A stretch of DNA of 64,000 nucleotides from Yponomeuta sedellus (taxonomy: Eukaryota; Arthropoda; Insecta; Lepidoptera; Yponomeutidae): NCBI GenBank assembly GCA_934045075.1, contig OW203731.1, forward strand, positions 9,095,975 through 9,159,974, read 5' to 3'. How positions within the stretch are numbered: the stretch's first letter is position 1; each line of letters opens with the position of its first letter. The notes beneath the pieces were generated by a model, which was not told where the DNA came from, did not search any database, and was given only the letters and a program-made list of their open reading frames with translations. Of this stretch, positions 23,590 to 35,053 are shown in pieces. A program made the position numbers and the translations under genes.

Positions 23590-23680
23590 CAAACTAGAAA
23601 ACTTCAATTCCTAGTTTCGTACCCGGCCGGGGATCGAACCCGGAACCTTCGGTTTTACAGTGAACAAACATCAAATCACA
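23590..23680 (-). mobile_element. tRNA-derived SINE fragment
   Basis: On the minus strand it contains a B-box GGTTCGATCCCC inside TTCCGGGTTCGATCCCCGG, followed by CGGGTACGAAACTAG. No acceptor stem or complete cloverleaf can be drawn, so it is not a functional tRNA gene. Confidence 0.5.
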
Positions 23681-23889
23681 ACACCAGCTCATTGCGATAG
23701 GTTCTTGCAACAAAGTATGCACCTGAAAGGTCAGTTCTGCCAATTACGTTTGGTAGAACATGAGTGGCCACTTGCATACATACTACTAGTACAATATAAA
23801 CGGAGATGTATATATACTAGTGCTTGTTCATGTACCACCAGATATGTGCAAAGTCTACGCCGCGGACTGGCAGTTTATTAAACATTCAG

Positions 23890-24764
23890 GTTTCTATCGA
23901 CGCAATTACCACATTGTCTTTGGGATAATGTGAATGCGGCGTTTGGAGCACAATAAAAAGGAAGACTAGCGATCTTAGTGACACCAGTAGACACAATGTC
24001 GTTCAATAGTCCTATGTTAAGATAACTTCAAGTCAAGATCACCTTAGGAAGTATATCTACAATTTATATTTAATACAAGGGCTACTACTTAATACTTTAT
24101 AAGGGCCATTTGAAATTTTCGACTAAAAGCATATCACTAAATGTCTGCCCGTAGAATGGTGGTCAGCATAACCCAAGCAGTATAACGAAAACCGAAGCTT
24201 TTGCTTACATATCTACAGAAAACTGGCAATATATGCAATGAAGTAGTGGTGGCTGATGAATGCCCAGGCTGTATTCCTTGGAATGTTAATGGCGTCAGTG
24301 CAGTGTCGCTAATGACTCATAATGATCTTTTCAAGCCTCCCGTGTCAGTTGTATTAAGAACATGTTCTAACGGAATGCGGATGCCTCTTAGAATTAACAG
24401 CTATAAAGGTAATCAATATGATTGCTTGTGATTGTATCGATGACTACGAATTTTCTATGAGTAACACGGAAAAGCGGTACTCTGTGAGTCAGCCAGGGCT
24501 GTGAGAGCCAGTAGTTCACGGAATTGTGTAAGGAATCTGTTAATTAAGATATAACGAACTTAGTTATGCATGTTTTATGCATTTAATCACTGGCGAGAAC
24601 GTTTCCCAAGCATCAACCTAGTTGCAGTGGCTAGATGTACCATATTTTAATCACCTGTTGTAGATATAGAACCTATTTGTACATTGCTACTGAATCTGTT
24701 AATGAAACTGAAAGGTCGTATCTAGGAAACCTTATTGTTATTGTAGGTGTAGATTTTACATAAT
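23890..24764. other. Non-coding stretch
   Basis: No gene is supported. A 76-codon frame at 24201-24431 has no domain or splice support. Confidence 0.4.
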
Positions 24765-25756
24765 CCGAAATCTACTGTCCCCTAGATATTAGCATGAAAA
24801 TAATAAAGACACAGTAATCATCATAATCGCTGCTAAAATAGATAAGTGAGTAAATTTCAATTAAATATAAGTGAGACCTTTTAATTTTTTTTGCGTTCTC
24901 CGCCGCAGCTTGTGCCGGGATGATGCGCGGGCGCGTGCGCGGTTTCATCCATATAGGTAGTTACACCGTTCAGTTTGATACGATCGAATGTATTAATCAT
25001 GAACTAGGCTCAGAATTTACAAAGTACGAGATCAACTGTCCCTTACATATTTGCGTGAGCAAAACTGGGTACAGGTTAATAACCATTTTTGGCGCGCTTA
25101 TTAGGTGAGTGCCTTTTAATTAAATAAAGCCAGTCCTTTTCATAGTTTTCACGTTCTAAGCTCGTTCAGGACGATGCGGGGGCGCGGGCGCGGTCCCATC
25201 TATATTGGTAGCTACAATCTATCACTTTGATACGATCGAATATATTAGATCGCGAACTAGGCAAAGATTAAAATCTTGACAGACTTCAACTGTCCGCTAG
25301 ATATTCGTGTGAGAAAATCTAGGGCCGCTCCAAAAATGGATAAGCGAGTGCCTTTAAATTAAAAAAGAGCGAGTCCTTACGCTTTTTCCCGTTCTCCGAT
25401 GCAGCTTGTGCCGAGGGATGCGTGGGCGCGTATGTATGTATATTTGTAGCCACATAGAAACTTTTAGTTTGATAACATCGTCGGATGTAGGTATTAATCA
25501 TGAATTAGATGCAGATTTTAGATAGTAGGTCATCTGCTGCCACCTAGATATTCACGTGAGAAAATGTATGTAGGTACAGATTGACTATTATAAGCGTCCC
25601 AAAAATGGATAAAATTTAAATGAAATAAAAGCGAGTCCTTTTGATTTTTTTCGCGTTCTCCGACGCAGCTTGTGTCGGGAGAATGCGCGGGCGGGTTAAT
25701 ATCTATATAAATTGTAGCTACAATCTTTCACTTTGATCATCTCGGTAATTGTATGT
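24765..25756 (+). repeat. Tandem repeat, about 250-bp unit, four copies plus a partial
   Basis: Units begin with a CCTTTTAATTTTTT-like tract at about 24876, 25134, 25374 and 25636 (spacings 258, 240 and 262 bp), with a partial unit before them. Each unit has a CGTTCTCCGNCGCAGCTTGTG block, then a GC-rich GATGCGCGGGCGCG island, an ATATAGGTAGNTACA block, CTTTGATACGATCGAAT, and CTAGATATTNGTGTGAGAAAA. Copies differ by many substitutions and small indels, so the array is old. A 62-codon frame in the first unit is not kept in the others. Confidence 0.85.
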
Positions 25757-26023
25757 ATAAGTTTTCTTTTTTTTTTTTTAATTCTTATATCTATGTAATT
25801 GTAACTTTACTATTATTAATTAAATTGTATTTGTATATTTATGTAGTGTAGTTAAAAATATTTTTATTATCGGTGTATGTACTAGTTTATTTTTAAGTAT
25901 TAATTTCATACTTATATTTAAGTATGAAATTATTACAATATGGTGATGTAACGCGCGTGGATCCCTCATGGGATAGGCGCTGACTGAAAATCAGTGCTGG
26001 GGAATAATACCCTCGGTTTCTTT

Positions 26024-26223
26024 NNNNNNNNNNNNNNNNNNNNNNNNNNNNNNNNNNNNNNNNNNNNNNNNNNNNNNNNNNNNNNNNNNNNNNNNNNNNN
26101 NNNNNNNNNNNNNNNNNNNNNNNNNNNNNNNNNNNNNNNNNNNNNNNNNNNNNNNNNNNNNNNNNNNNNNNNNNNNNNNNNNNNNNNNNNNNNNNNNNNN
26201 NNNNNNNNNNNNNNNNNNNNNNN
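26024..26223. other. Assembly gap of 200 N
   Basis: An exact run of 200 unknown bases. The round number suggests a placeholder rather than a measured length. The left flank carries a repeat end (GCTGACTGAAAATCAGTGCTG) that matches, in reverse, the sequence near 16660, so a repeat probably caused the break. Confidence 1.
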
Positions 26224-26231
26224 ATGAATAT

Positions 26232-27010
26232 TTATTATTTATTATTATTATTATTTATTGTATTGGGAAGAAGTGTTAATATTTTTTTTCAATTAAGTAT
26301 ATTCAAATTCAAATTCAAATCATTTTATTTCAGCGTAAAGAATTTACATTCTGTTTGCTGAATGTCAATGTACAATGTAGAATGTAAGCCGCCGCCTTGG
26401 GGCCGTATTGTACTGGAGAAAAAGGCAGCGGAAAAAAAACTCCACTCTGACCATCTTTTCTCAAATTATCTTAAAACCAAATACATCATTTAAATATGTA
26501 AACCTAATAAGATTTCATGATTGCCATTAACAACCCTAAATGCCAAAGCATTTGTCAAATGTCTCACAATAATAGGGGCAAACACCGTGCTGCGGCCAGA
26601 CACACGAACAGCAGTCGTTCACGAGCATAACGCAGTGCTCAGCCATCATCAGTCTCAACCATTTTGGAGGGAGATAGATGACCCGAACACCACGCTACCA
26701 TTCGAATGACCTTTAGCAAACTTGCAGTTAAGTTTTTGTCAGTTATATAATGTATCATATAGTTATTAATATGCAATCACGTCGTCTGTACACACTTGTA
26801 TTATAATATTATACTTCCTTTATATCATTAGGACCGTGTTTTATACTGTTACATGTTAATTCATTATTGTTGTACAGATAAAGACTTAATTAAAACTGTT
26901 TCTATACGGATTTATGCTCGTTTATTAAATTTTTACAATTTTCCGACGTTTCGGCACTTTTACAGTGCCTTGGTCTCGGATGACTGAGGTGGTAGGCGTC
27001 TTTTTGAAAG
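26232..27010. repeat. Retroposon debris beside the gap
   Basis: A TTA microsatellite (26232-26260) is followed by ATTCAAATTCAAATTCAAAT and a CATTTTATTTCAG-type LINE 3' end (26300-26420). Near 26930-27000 lies the common Lepidoptera block TTTTCCGACGTTTCGGCAC. A 62-codon frame at 26521-26709 has no domain. Confidence 0.5.
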
Positions 27011-27481
27011 CATTAACTGTTAGTTTACTACCCTCGGCAAAAATTACAAAAGTTAATTATGAAGTTACGTTCCAAAATAGGTAAATCAATTATTTTACAT
27101 AAAGTCAACAATATTGATTATTAGTAATTGAAGTTAAAAATTAAATTTATAAAACCAATTATATTACATGAACTAAAAATATTGATTATTAATTGAAATT
27201 AAAATTAACTCTACAGTCACACTTTTAGCAAGGGGGTCTCATGCACTTAAGCACTGGTTCCCAAGCTGCCCGTATATTCCAACCACGTGTGGGATTACAT
27301 TTTTTTTTAAATAGGTACTTACTCTTTTGAAAAAAAACAATGGCTTTCGTATTTACAATTTGTATCTATTTAAAGTTATGTTTTTACATTATTTAAAAAA
27401 AATGAGGAGGTTTTCGATTGCCACGTATGTTTTTTTTATTGTTGTTCAATATTATTTGAAATCAAAAACATCGATGTAAGA

Positions 27482-27584
27482 ACCTATTTAGAGGCTAAAA
27501 ATTCCACCCATGCCGGGATTCAAACCCGCGCGCGAGGTTTTTAAAATTGTCCTTAGCACGAGTTAGTGCATTAAAAATAGTATA
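27482..27584 (-). mobile_element. tRNA-like SINE (family B), internally deleted foldback
   Basis: Only 103 bp remains: an inverted 3' half (CCTATTTAGAGGCTAAAAAT to GGGATTCAAACCCG) joined directly to a sense 3' tail (GAGGTTTTTAAAATTGTCC to GTGCATTAAAAATAG). It sits between perfect 12-bp direct repeats ATCGATGTAAGA at 27470-27481 and 27585-27596. The tRNA-like core is gone. Confidence 0.85.
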
Positions 27585-27674
27585 ATCGATGTAAGACTTT
27601 ATTTTTATTGAAAAATATTGGGCAGTACCTACCTAGAGGAACTGGCGAAAATTAATAATAATAACTTTCACACA

Positions 27675-27858
27675 ACACAATCACTTGTCCTGGCCCTAAA
27701 TTAGGATACCCTGTACTATGGTAACCAGGCACAAACATGATTAAACATCCAGGCTGAGGCCACTTGTAGAAATGCACGGCGGCCCCAAGTGGGAATCGAA
27801 CCCACGATCTCTGTCTTGGTAGATAAGCGCCTTGACGGCTACGCCAACGGCAGTCGAT
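27675..27858 (-). mobile_element. tRNA-derived SINE (family F), best copy
   Basis: On the minus strand it starts GACTGCCGTTGGCGTAGCC and has a B-box GTGGGTTCGATTCCCAC, then GGCCTCAGCCTGG and GGTTACCATAGTACAGGGTA. The paired T-arm and B-box point to a tRNA origin. The multiple partial copies elsewhere show it is a SINE rather than a tRNA gene. Confidence 0.65.
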
Positions 27859-30120
27859 TCAATTAGTCGCTCATGATAAAGGAAAATCTGCATAAGCAAA
27901 AACACCTTTTTATTTATATACGCACATACTCACGATTGTATCCTAACGGGGTAGGCCGAGACCAGGGTTCGCCTCTAGCCACGATGCAGGCAAATATCTT
28001 TTGCTTCTTGAACATTCTTTGGGTGCCGCCGGCTTAGGGTACTTAATATTTTTCCCTCCGCTAATTCATCCCCTATTTGGTAGCCAAAGCTCCCACTGGG
28101 ACGTCCTTTACCAGGCCTTCCACACACATTCACATTGATCTTTCTTCCTTTATTCTCTCCACGTATCGAAAACAACGAGACATTCTTTTCCTAATTTCCT
28201 TTTTCAACGTCAATTCTATACGAAAAGCGAAAACCCCAGTTCGACCCTGGAGATCTCCCCCATTTCTTGCCCGTAGAGACTAAGATGTCAAATATATCGA
28301 ACAGGAAAGTAAATTAAATTGGTTAAGTGTTTAAAAATTTAATTACGCGATTATCTTTATAGGGTCATTGGCGGGCTTGGTACCGTAATAGCATCATTGT
28401 AAGTTACATTGTAGTACAATGTTGTAGTATTAGTTGTCGGCTATAAATTACAATTGCTTGTAATTAGGCTTCAAACGCGGACTTCCAGTTATACAGCCAG
28501 CCTATTACTCTACACTACATTGACCCCTCCGTGATAATTTGCATTCGACAAATGAATACCTATATTGAACTTTGTGGACTAAAAGTGGAATTAAGTACTT
28601 TAAAAGAGAATTATACGAGTGGCGGCCGATCAAACAATGCAATAAATATCACACGACGCCATAGTATCCTAATGAACGAAAAAATGTACCAAAATATGTT
28701 TAATTAACGGAAACTGAAATTGCCTACAATCAATTGGTAGAGCAATGAAGTCATTCACTAGATTGATAAATGTCAGTTAAACAGCGAAAGTGGAGCATAG
28801 CCTTATGCCGGATTAGGGTCCTATCAAGAGGCGCACGTCTAGAGACATTCTTATGACGAAGCGAACTCTAGGCGAACGCTTCGAGAGCAAAGCAGTCGGG
28901 TATAGGGTGCTCTGGTTTGTCAACATGGTCAGAGAGCTGCTCAGGCAGATAGCGCTTATCTCCTTTGCGGGACACAGTCCGCTCATTCACAAACCGTTCC
29001 ATTCATGCTCCCGCTCCCAGGCCCAGTCGCCAATGCAAACTTGGGCCTTACGCCCTGGCCAGTAGAGTTGTATGTTCGGTGCACGGCGGAGGCGGTGAGG
29101 GCGCGGGGAGCGCGGCGGATCGAGGATATCGTTGGGTTGGGTCAGCGCGGATTGCAGGCGCCCGCGATAAACGGCCACGGACTATGCTCCGACAACAAGG
29201 GTCAATCTCAAGAATCACTAGAATCCGACCATTGTATGACTTTAAAGGTCCACGTTATTTTCGAGTGGGGGGCTATTTTGAGTATATGATGCATAAGTAT
29301 GTTATTTGTGAAATAAACACTTTCATTCAGTTGTTGCGTGCTGGTAGTAAACATGATAAGGCGTTGAATGTCGAAAATGAACAAACGGACAATTTATCAC
29401 TTTCTTGAGTAAATAATTTACCTAATTATATTGAAACTGGAAAGCTGGATGAACTAATTATAAGAGCAGCTTGGTATTATAAAATCTGCATGCTTATGAA
29501 TTGTGCAAAGCTGATCATAATTATTTATGCAGGAATGTATCCTACTATTAGTCATATTCAATTGACGTTATAATTATATGCAGCATTGATTCACTGGTCA
29601 ATGATTTCATGAGACAAGCTTAGGTATCTACCGGAGAATCATTGTACCTATAATCAAATAAACTTTGACATAAACACGTGAATCACGGTACTGAGAACTT
29701 TATCATTTACAGGACATGAGTGACTAATACGTCATTGGTGACCAAAATAACTGTTTCACAATGGTAGAGTAAGATTTTTTCAACGTAAAGTTCCTGGAAA
29801 ATAGTTCAAATATCTATTACGGACGGTGTTGCTCAGTGTCATTGAGTAAACATATAATTTTGCGTCACGTTTTGAAATCGCTTAGTGTGACGTAGAGTCC
29901 AAAGTTAACTAAGCTGACACATTCCTCTTATCAAGTTTAATAACTCATCTATATCTTTTCCAGTCTTGTAATTATAATCAAAGTGTGATTGTCAAAATGG
30001 ATACAAAAAATGGTGAGATACCTTATAAATATATGGAAAACATGAATCTAAATATAACTTTAAATTTATTAGGGAATTGAAAAAATAAATATGTACCTAC
30101 CTTAGATGATAGTTCGATAT
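27859..30120. other. No firm gene; GC-richer island at 28850-29200
   Basis: The island is open in several frames on both strands (up to 147 codons at 28965-29408), with Arg/Gly/Ala-rich translations and no domain. No acceptor and donor pair frames a consistent exon. It may be a promoter or enhancer. The remainder is AT-rich. Confidence 0.4.
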
Positions 30121-30182
30121 CGATATCAACCCTTGTATGTCTCCACTGTTGGGGCACGGGTCCCTTCCTGCAGCGCAGGTGG
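30121..30182 (-). mobile_element. 5S-like SINE (family A), 3'-end fragment
   Basis: About 60 bp, from a repeated GATATC tail through ATCAACCCTTGTATGTCTCC to CCTGCAGCGCAGG. It is extremely 5'-truncated. Confidence 0.75.
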
Positions 30183-30507
30183 TAGTTGACTTTGGTAAAC
30201 TTCGGTTTTTAATTATTATAAAAAAACAAAACGTTTACTTAACAAACGTAACAGTTGTTAGCTTCAACGTTAATACATTATGTGTAGAGGAAGCCAACAA
30301 AGATGGAGTTTCTTTGTTTTATTTACTCCAACTGAAATTTTTACTTAATTCACAGACTTTTCAACTTAAAAATTATTACTCATGAATGTGTTGATCAATC
30401 GTCCTCTAAATACCCATAACATTACTTTGCAGTTTAATACCAGACATCTTTGTCTTCTAAATAATATTTTATTTTATAATTAACATTTTTACACAGAGTG
30501 CTTAAAA

Positions 30508-30680
30508 ATTTTAAACCGTGTCTGAACTAATTCTAATATATCCTGAGGAAACATTTTCGTGTCCTATGATGGATGTTTTAAATTTTAAACCGCATCGGAA
30601 CTAACTCTAATATATCCTAAAGAAACATTTTGTTAAACCTTATACAGTGTCCTATGAAGGATGTTTTAACTTTTGAAAGT
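30508..30680. repeat. Tandem duplication, about 74-95 bp unit
   Basis: Two units start TTTTAAACCGTGTCTGAACT (30508) and TTTTAAACCGCATCGGAACT (30582). Both continue TCTAATATATCCT, AAACATTTT, and GTGTCCTATGANGGATGTTTT. The second has about 20 extra bases inside. Confidence 0.8.
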
Positions 30681-30814
30681 TAAATCGTAGTGATAGTTTA
30701 TGTGAGATTTCTAATATTTAAATGGGTAATTTACATATTACTTTCATAAATATATTGACTTGCAACTGTTACATGTTCTTAAAACTAATCTCTCAGCAAC
30801 CCTTTTGCTTAGCA

Positions 30815-31142
30815 ACCCCACTGCCGGCGGTCTCTTCCTGCATCGTAGGAAGGTTAGGCCATACTCCATCACGGGGGCTAAGTCCGGGTTCGTAAAGGAT
30901 TGTAAGACAGTGGCGGACTTTACTGTCAGAAGTTATGAAGCCACCTATAACGCCTACATGTCTTAACGACTGTCATTATATGACAGATGATACCAACGGC
31001 TTTACGTGCCTTGGGAAGCACGAAAATGCCACTAGCGGTAGTTATGGGACGGTCACCCATCCTGCACCTGACCGCGCCTATCGTTGCGTAACTCAAGTGA
31101 TTGATTCCAATCACTCGGTGCTACTAGGCCACGAGCGCTTCA
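30815..31142 (-). mobile_element. 5S-like SINE (family A), near-complete copy
   Basis: It covers almost the whole element except the outermost 3' end, whose usual ATCAACCC sequence is altered. On the minus strand the 5S-like region is present with several substitutions. Confidence 0.8.
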
Positions 31143-32678
31143 GGAATTACTTTCTGTCAACACCTTCGAGACATAGGTGTTTATGTTTGTAAGATTGAGA
31201 TTACAATCAATATGCTTAAGATTGTTATGCTAGACAGGGTTACCTCCAAAATAGGCAGTTCATGGAGCCGTCAATTATAGTTATATTGTACGTACATGTT
31301 ATGTTCTATGAGTTTGAGGACAAAATATCGCTTTGCACGCTCTACCAACGTCGCAGCCTCCGGACGATCATTGTCCGACATAAAAGAATGTCTATTCTAT
31401 TCTAAATATTATGGTTTTCAGCATTATTTATTTAAGAGATATACTACAAAGCAGGTAAGCCGTAAAACCAAACACATTAAACCAAATTGAAAAAAAAAAA
31501 CGAAAGACAAACAAAGAAAAATCTAAAGAAACAAAAAGTTGTTTTTGTTTTAAATTAATAATAATTCCTAAAATTGTGTATTTTAGAGGTGATCCTGTAC
31601 AAACTTATAAAAAGTGATAGAGAATCCTTCTAGGCTGGTACGGGATCTTTTTTCAGTTGATCTAAATCGCCTATATCCTGGGTTCGAAATCTGCAGGTTA
31701 TCCAAATTTTCAAATTGCCGCGCGAAGGTGAAATTGTTATTCTGCTAGGGTAATAGGCTGGCTAAATTGGCAGAGATACAGATCAGCGCCAGGTGAAGAG
31801 CGCTTTCTCGCACTGAAATATTGTGTGACTATTATTAATTGACTGTTTATTAATAAGGGGTTAGAACTGTTTCGCTTCTAGATTTTAGTAGCAACGAAAT
31901 CTAAACGGTTAGGACCTAGAGGCTACACAAAAGAATAAGTTACTTCTTCTTTCGGTCTTCCGCGACAGCAGTATTTATTTAGTGAATAGGACGGTAAATT
32001 GCAAACAATTGAGTTATCAGTATTTCTTAATGATTCGCGATACTCATACATAGTTATATATTAAACGGGTCAAATCGCGAAACAAGGTAATTACATTTTA
32101 CCTAATAAATACTCGCGAATTGATTTATTGTTAAAACTAGTAATAGCATCACGCTGAGAGGCAGTTTTTCTTTCTAATTTAGACGTTTCAACAGTTTCAT
32201 AAGGATTCGTATACAATTATCTGACAATTTGGCGAAATTGTCTAGGTATATGACGGTTTAGCGCGAGAGCGGGTCTATCAGACAAAGCCAAGTTCATGAT
32301 CGACTCCGCAAAGCCTAAACCAAACACAAGCATCAGTGTCAGGACAAATGCTGGATAGAGTTTCTGAAAAAGGGGAGTGTGACGCCGATATAAAAACCCG
32401 TATAGAGATCGCCAGAAACAACTTCAAAACCAAATAATACCTCGAACGTTACAGATAAAAGTACTGACTTATTTATTAAAAATTAAAAACAACAAGCCAT
32501 GACATGACTACATGTAGATTTTATTGTTCACTTCGCCACTTTGCGGAAAGCGGCCAATTATATCCACGAGGACTATAGCGGGGGCCGTTATCATATCGAA
32601 AACGGTTGCACCGAACAAAGTCCGTCGATTTATTAGAGTGTCAGAGGCGCCGTCGCAGAAAAGCTAACTGGTTATCAA
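31143..32678. other. No firm gene; possible regulatory islands
   Basis: A 53-codon run from the ATG at 31296 to a good donor (AAGCAG, GTAAGC at 31454) looks exon-like, but it contains a TCTATTCTATTCTA LINE-tail motif, so it is probably repeat debris. Less AT-rich DNA at 32220-32340 and 32520-32860 has no coding signature and could be an enhancer. Confidence 0.35.
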
Positions 32679-32697
32679 TGTAAACGGTTTGTTTACA
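32679..32697. promoter_or_regulatory. Inverted pair of forkhead-type sites
   Basis: TGTAAAC and its exact reverse complement GTTTACA are separated by 5 bp. TGTTTAC is the classic forkhead/FOXO core. It lies in a GC-richer non-coding island and no target gene can be named. Confidence 0.35.
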
Positions 32698-32914
32698 CAG
32701 TTAACCGTAATCTTATCCGGTGACCTCCTTAGCGTCTCCCGTTTCGAAATCGTATCACTTGGTATCGCGTTGTCCTTATTAAGCTCGTAAGACACCGGAA
32801 ATACGCGCCGAGTCTTCAAGTCGGAGTCGGGCGCAGCGCCCTCGCTCATTCATGAGCTGCATATTTATTTTGTAGAGCAATCGGTAACATAGGATAACCA
32901 AGCGACTCTTATTG

Positions 32915-32948
32915 TAAGCGACCTCAGATCATGATCTGAGTAAGCGAC
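32915..32948. repeat. 18-bp perfect palindrome inside an 8-bp direct repeat
   Basis: TAAGCGAC at 32915-32922 and 32941-32948 brackets CTCAGATCATGATCTGAG, which is its own reverse complement. An 8-bp duplication is the size made by hAT-type transposases, so this may be an excision scar or a nearly deleted element. Confidence 0.75.
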
Positions 32949-33016
32949 ATAATTATGGTATTCAAAAATACTGCACGGCTTCATACACTGAGCTTAACAA
33001 TGCTACCTTAATATTC

Positions 33017-33177
33017 TCTCTGACATGGCTTAACGACGGCCATTACATGACAGCAGGCATCAACGGCTTAACGTGCCCTGCGAAGCAGGGAAGCATCCGG
33101 AAAAAATGCCACTAGCGGTAGTCACAGGATGGTCACACATCCAGCCCCGACCGCGCCTGTTGTTGCTTAACCTTGTG
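33017..33177 (-). mobile_element. 5S-like SINE (family A), 5' part only
   Basis: It runs from CTCTGACATGGCTTAACG through the GGTAGTCACAGGATGGTCAC block to GTTGTTGCTTAACCTTGTGA. Unlike the other truncated copies, this one keeps the 5' half and lacks the 3' end. It may have been cut by a later deletion. Confidence 0.8.
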
Positions 33178-33223
33178 ATGTTATAGAACATTTTATAAAT
33201 AATAAAGAGGTTTACACCTTTAC

Positions 33224-33259
33224 AACCTTAGTGATTGAATACATTCAATCACTAAGGTT
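33224..33259. repeat. Near-perfect palindrome, 17-bp arms
   Basis: The arm AACCTTAGTGATTGAAT and its exact reverse complement are separated by two bases. The sequence resembles the TTAACTCAAGTGATTG end of family A, whose partial copy lies 47 bp upstream, so the two may be related. Confidence 0.8.
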
Positions 33260-33284
33260 GGGGCTATACTACAGTATAGGACAG

Positions 33285-33412
33285 CCTCTGACCGTGGGAT
33301 GATGATTTGCGTAAAACTGCAGGCAGATGCTAGATGCGACAAGCTGGATGCGCTATGGCGCTTGTTAGGGAAGGGCTATGTCCAGCAGTGGACTAATATA
33401 TATAACATCATA
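33285..33412 (-). repeat. Dispersed repeat (TCCACTGCTGGACATAG family), reverse copy
   Basis: It ends GGGCTATGTCCAGCAGTGGA and contains GTAAAACTGCAGGCAG, the reverse of the copy at 12522-12652. Confidence 0.75.
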
Positions 33413-34788
33413 GAAACCATTTGAAAAAAGTTTCATTCGAAAACCTCAAACCATGAAGATTCTATGTCAATTCAAAGAACCTATTGCAATAAAACGGCAA
33501 TTTCATACTTTAACCCCTATTATATTTTCTACATAAGGCGGCCGTTAGAATTTTTAAACGAATCCGTATCAATAATTTCAGAGGTCGCCCGATAGCCCTA
33601 CCGATAACCTGCGCCGGAAATCGATAGGGCTGCGCCGACGCCGCGCCGCCAAAGCTGCGGCCACTTGTTTACCATCACTTTTTATAACTATTACCACGAA
33701 ATGAATATCAGTTTCCTGTTTGCAAAATGTATTTTTTTTGTCTTTATTTTTTTCTTTATATGCAGTGGATAATACGCCTATAAGAGTCGTACGTAAGAAT
33801 GAGTATTTACACAAAATCCTACGGAGTCAATTTAATTTACAGATATTTTAAATTCATAACCATATCAAGTTTGCACCCAAAAAAAACATGAATTCGTTAG
33901 GAAGCCGATGCATTAAAACACCTAAGACAAATATTATCTGAAGGGCAGACAGTTATTCTGTTAACTCACAGAATAAAGCTAAAATTTCAGGTTAGATAAG
34001 AATGAAGGCTTTGGAATACGAAAAAGGTCAATAATTTTATTAAAGCATCTTAACATATGAAATTATATCCCAATAATAATATAATATAATATATGGTTTG
34101 GGGTACGTTGTATCTTGCCCTTTGCTTATACAAAGTAAAGCTAATGAAGTGTTCTCTTAATAATAAGTGTTTTTTGTTAGAACTTTACCGTAATAGGGGA
34201 ACCCAGAAGTAAATACTTGCGATTACCGGCCGGAAGTAAAAATATAAATTAAAGTGACGCAATAGAGATATTTGAAATTGGAACACATCTCATCGGCTCT
34301 GACGTCCAAGTAAAGTTGATAACGCAGTGTTATTTTGTAATGAAGTTGAGTTTCATCATATTTTCGATAAAATATTGGTTTCCGCTCTAATTGTTACACT
34401 CAACTCTAACAAGCAAGTCAACAACAAAACACTTTATTGTAGAAAAAAAAATGCACATTCGGTTCCGAAGAGCCGTAAAATTGTCATGAAAAGAAGATAA
34501 ATGTCATGCTTGGGGTGTTTGAAAGGATGGAGAATCATACTAACGTGGTGGTGGTCCATATACCTACACTTCATTTACTAGTGTCTATATAGACCCGTTT
34601 TTACCGTGGCTGCGGCTCTCCAAGGTATGTGTATGTCAAGGTGTGTCATATGTCAAAACCTTGTATGGGCTACCTCTGTATGTCTCCAAGATTTGCTGGA
34701 AGAAATCTCTAAAAAAATGGAAAATGATATTGAATTGCTTTAATTAATGTTTTGTTTGCCATAAAGTATAAGTATTATGTTAATTTGT
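33413..34788. other. Non-coding stretch
   Basis: No gene is supported. A 78-codon minus-strand frame at 33578-33814 covers a small GC-rich patch and a T-rich tract without a domain. The rest is AT-rich. Confidence 0.45.
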
Positions 34789-34845
34789 GCGATGCAGGAA
34801 GAGACCCATGCTCCACAATTGGGGACGTAGAAGGGTTGATATCGA
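34789..34845 (+). mobile_element. 5S-like SINE (family A), 3'-end fragment
   Basis: The last 55-60 bp of the element in sense, GCGATGCAGGAAGAGACCC to GAAGGGTTGATATC. Confidence 0.75.
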
Positions 34846-35053
34846 ATATATCAATAGACGTACCTATGCTCTTAATACACCGTCTCAAATTATGACCCCT
34901 AATGACCTGGTCATTTATAGCAATTTAAGACTTTAGTTTTTACACCTCTAATGAAGTTTTAATAAGTTTAAAAATATAATCAATTGTCGTTACAAAGTAA
35001 ACAGTCACTGTTTTCCTTTTTTATGAATAAAAAAGAGAAGAAATCACTCATTA

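Noticed and set aside
28965..29408. 147-codon plus-strand open frame
   Set aside because: The GC-rich half is open in several frames. No conserved motif or consistent splice pair was found.
31296..31454. Possible first exon ending at a GTAAGC donor
   Set aside because: Contains the TCTATTCTATTCTA retroposon tail motif, so it is more likely LINE debris.
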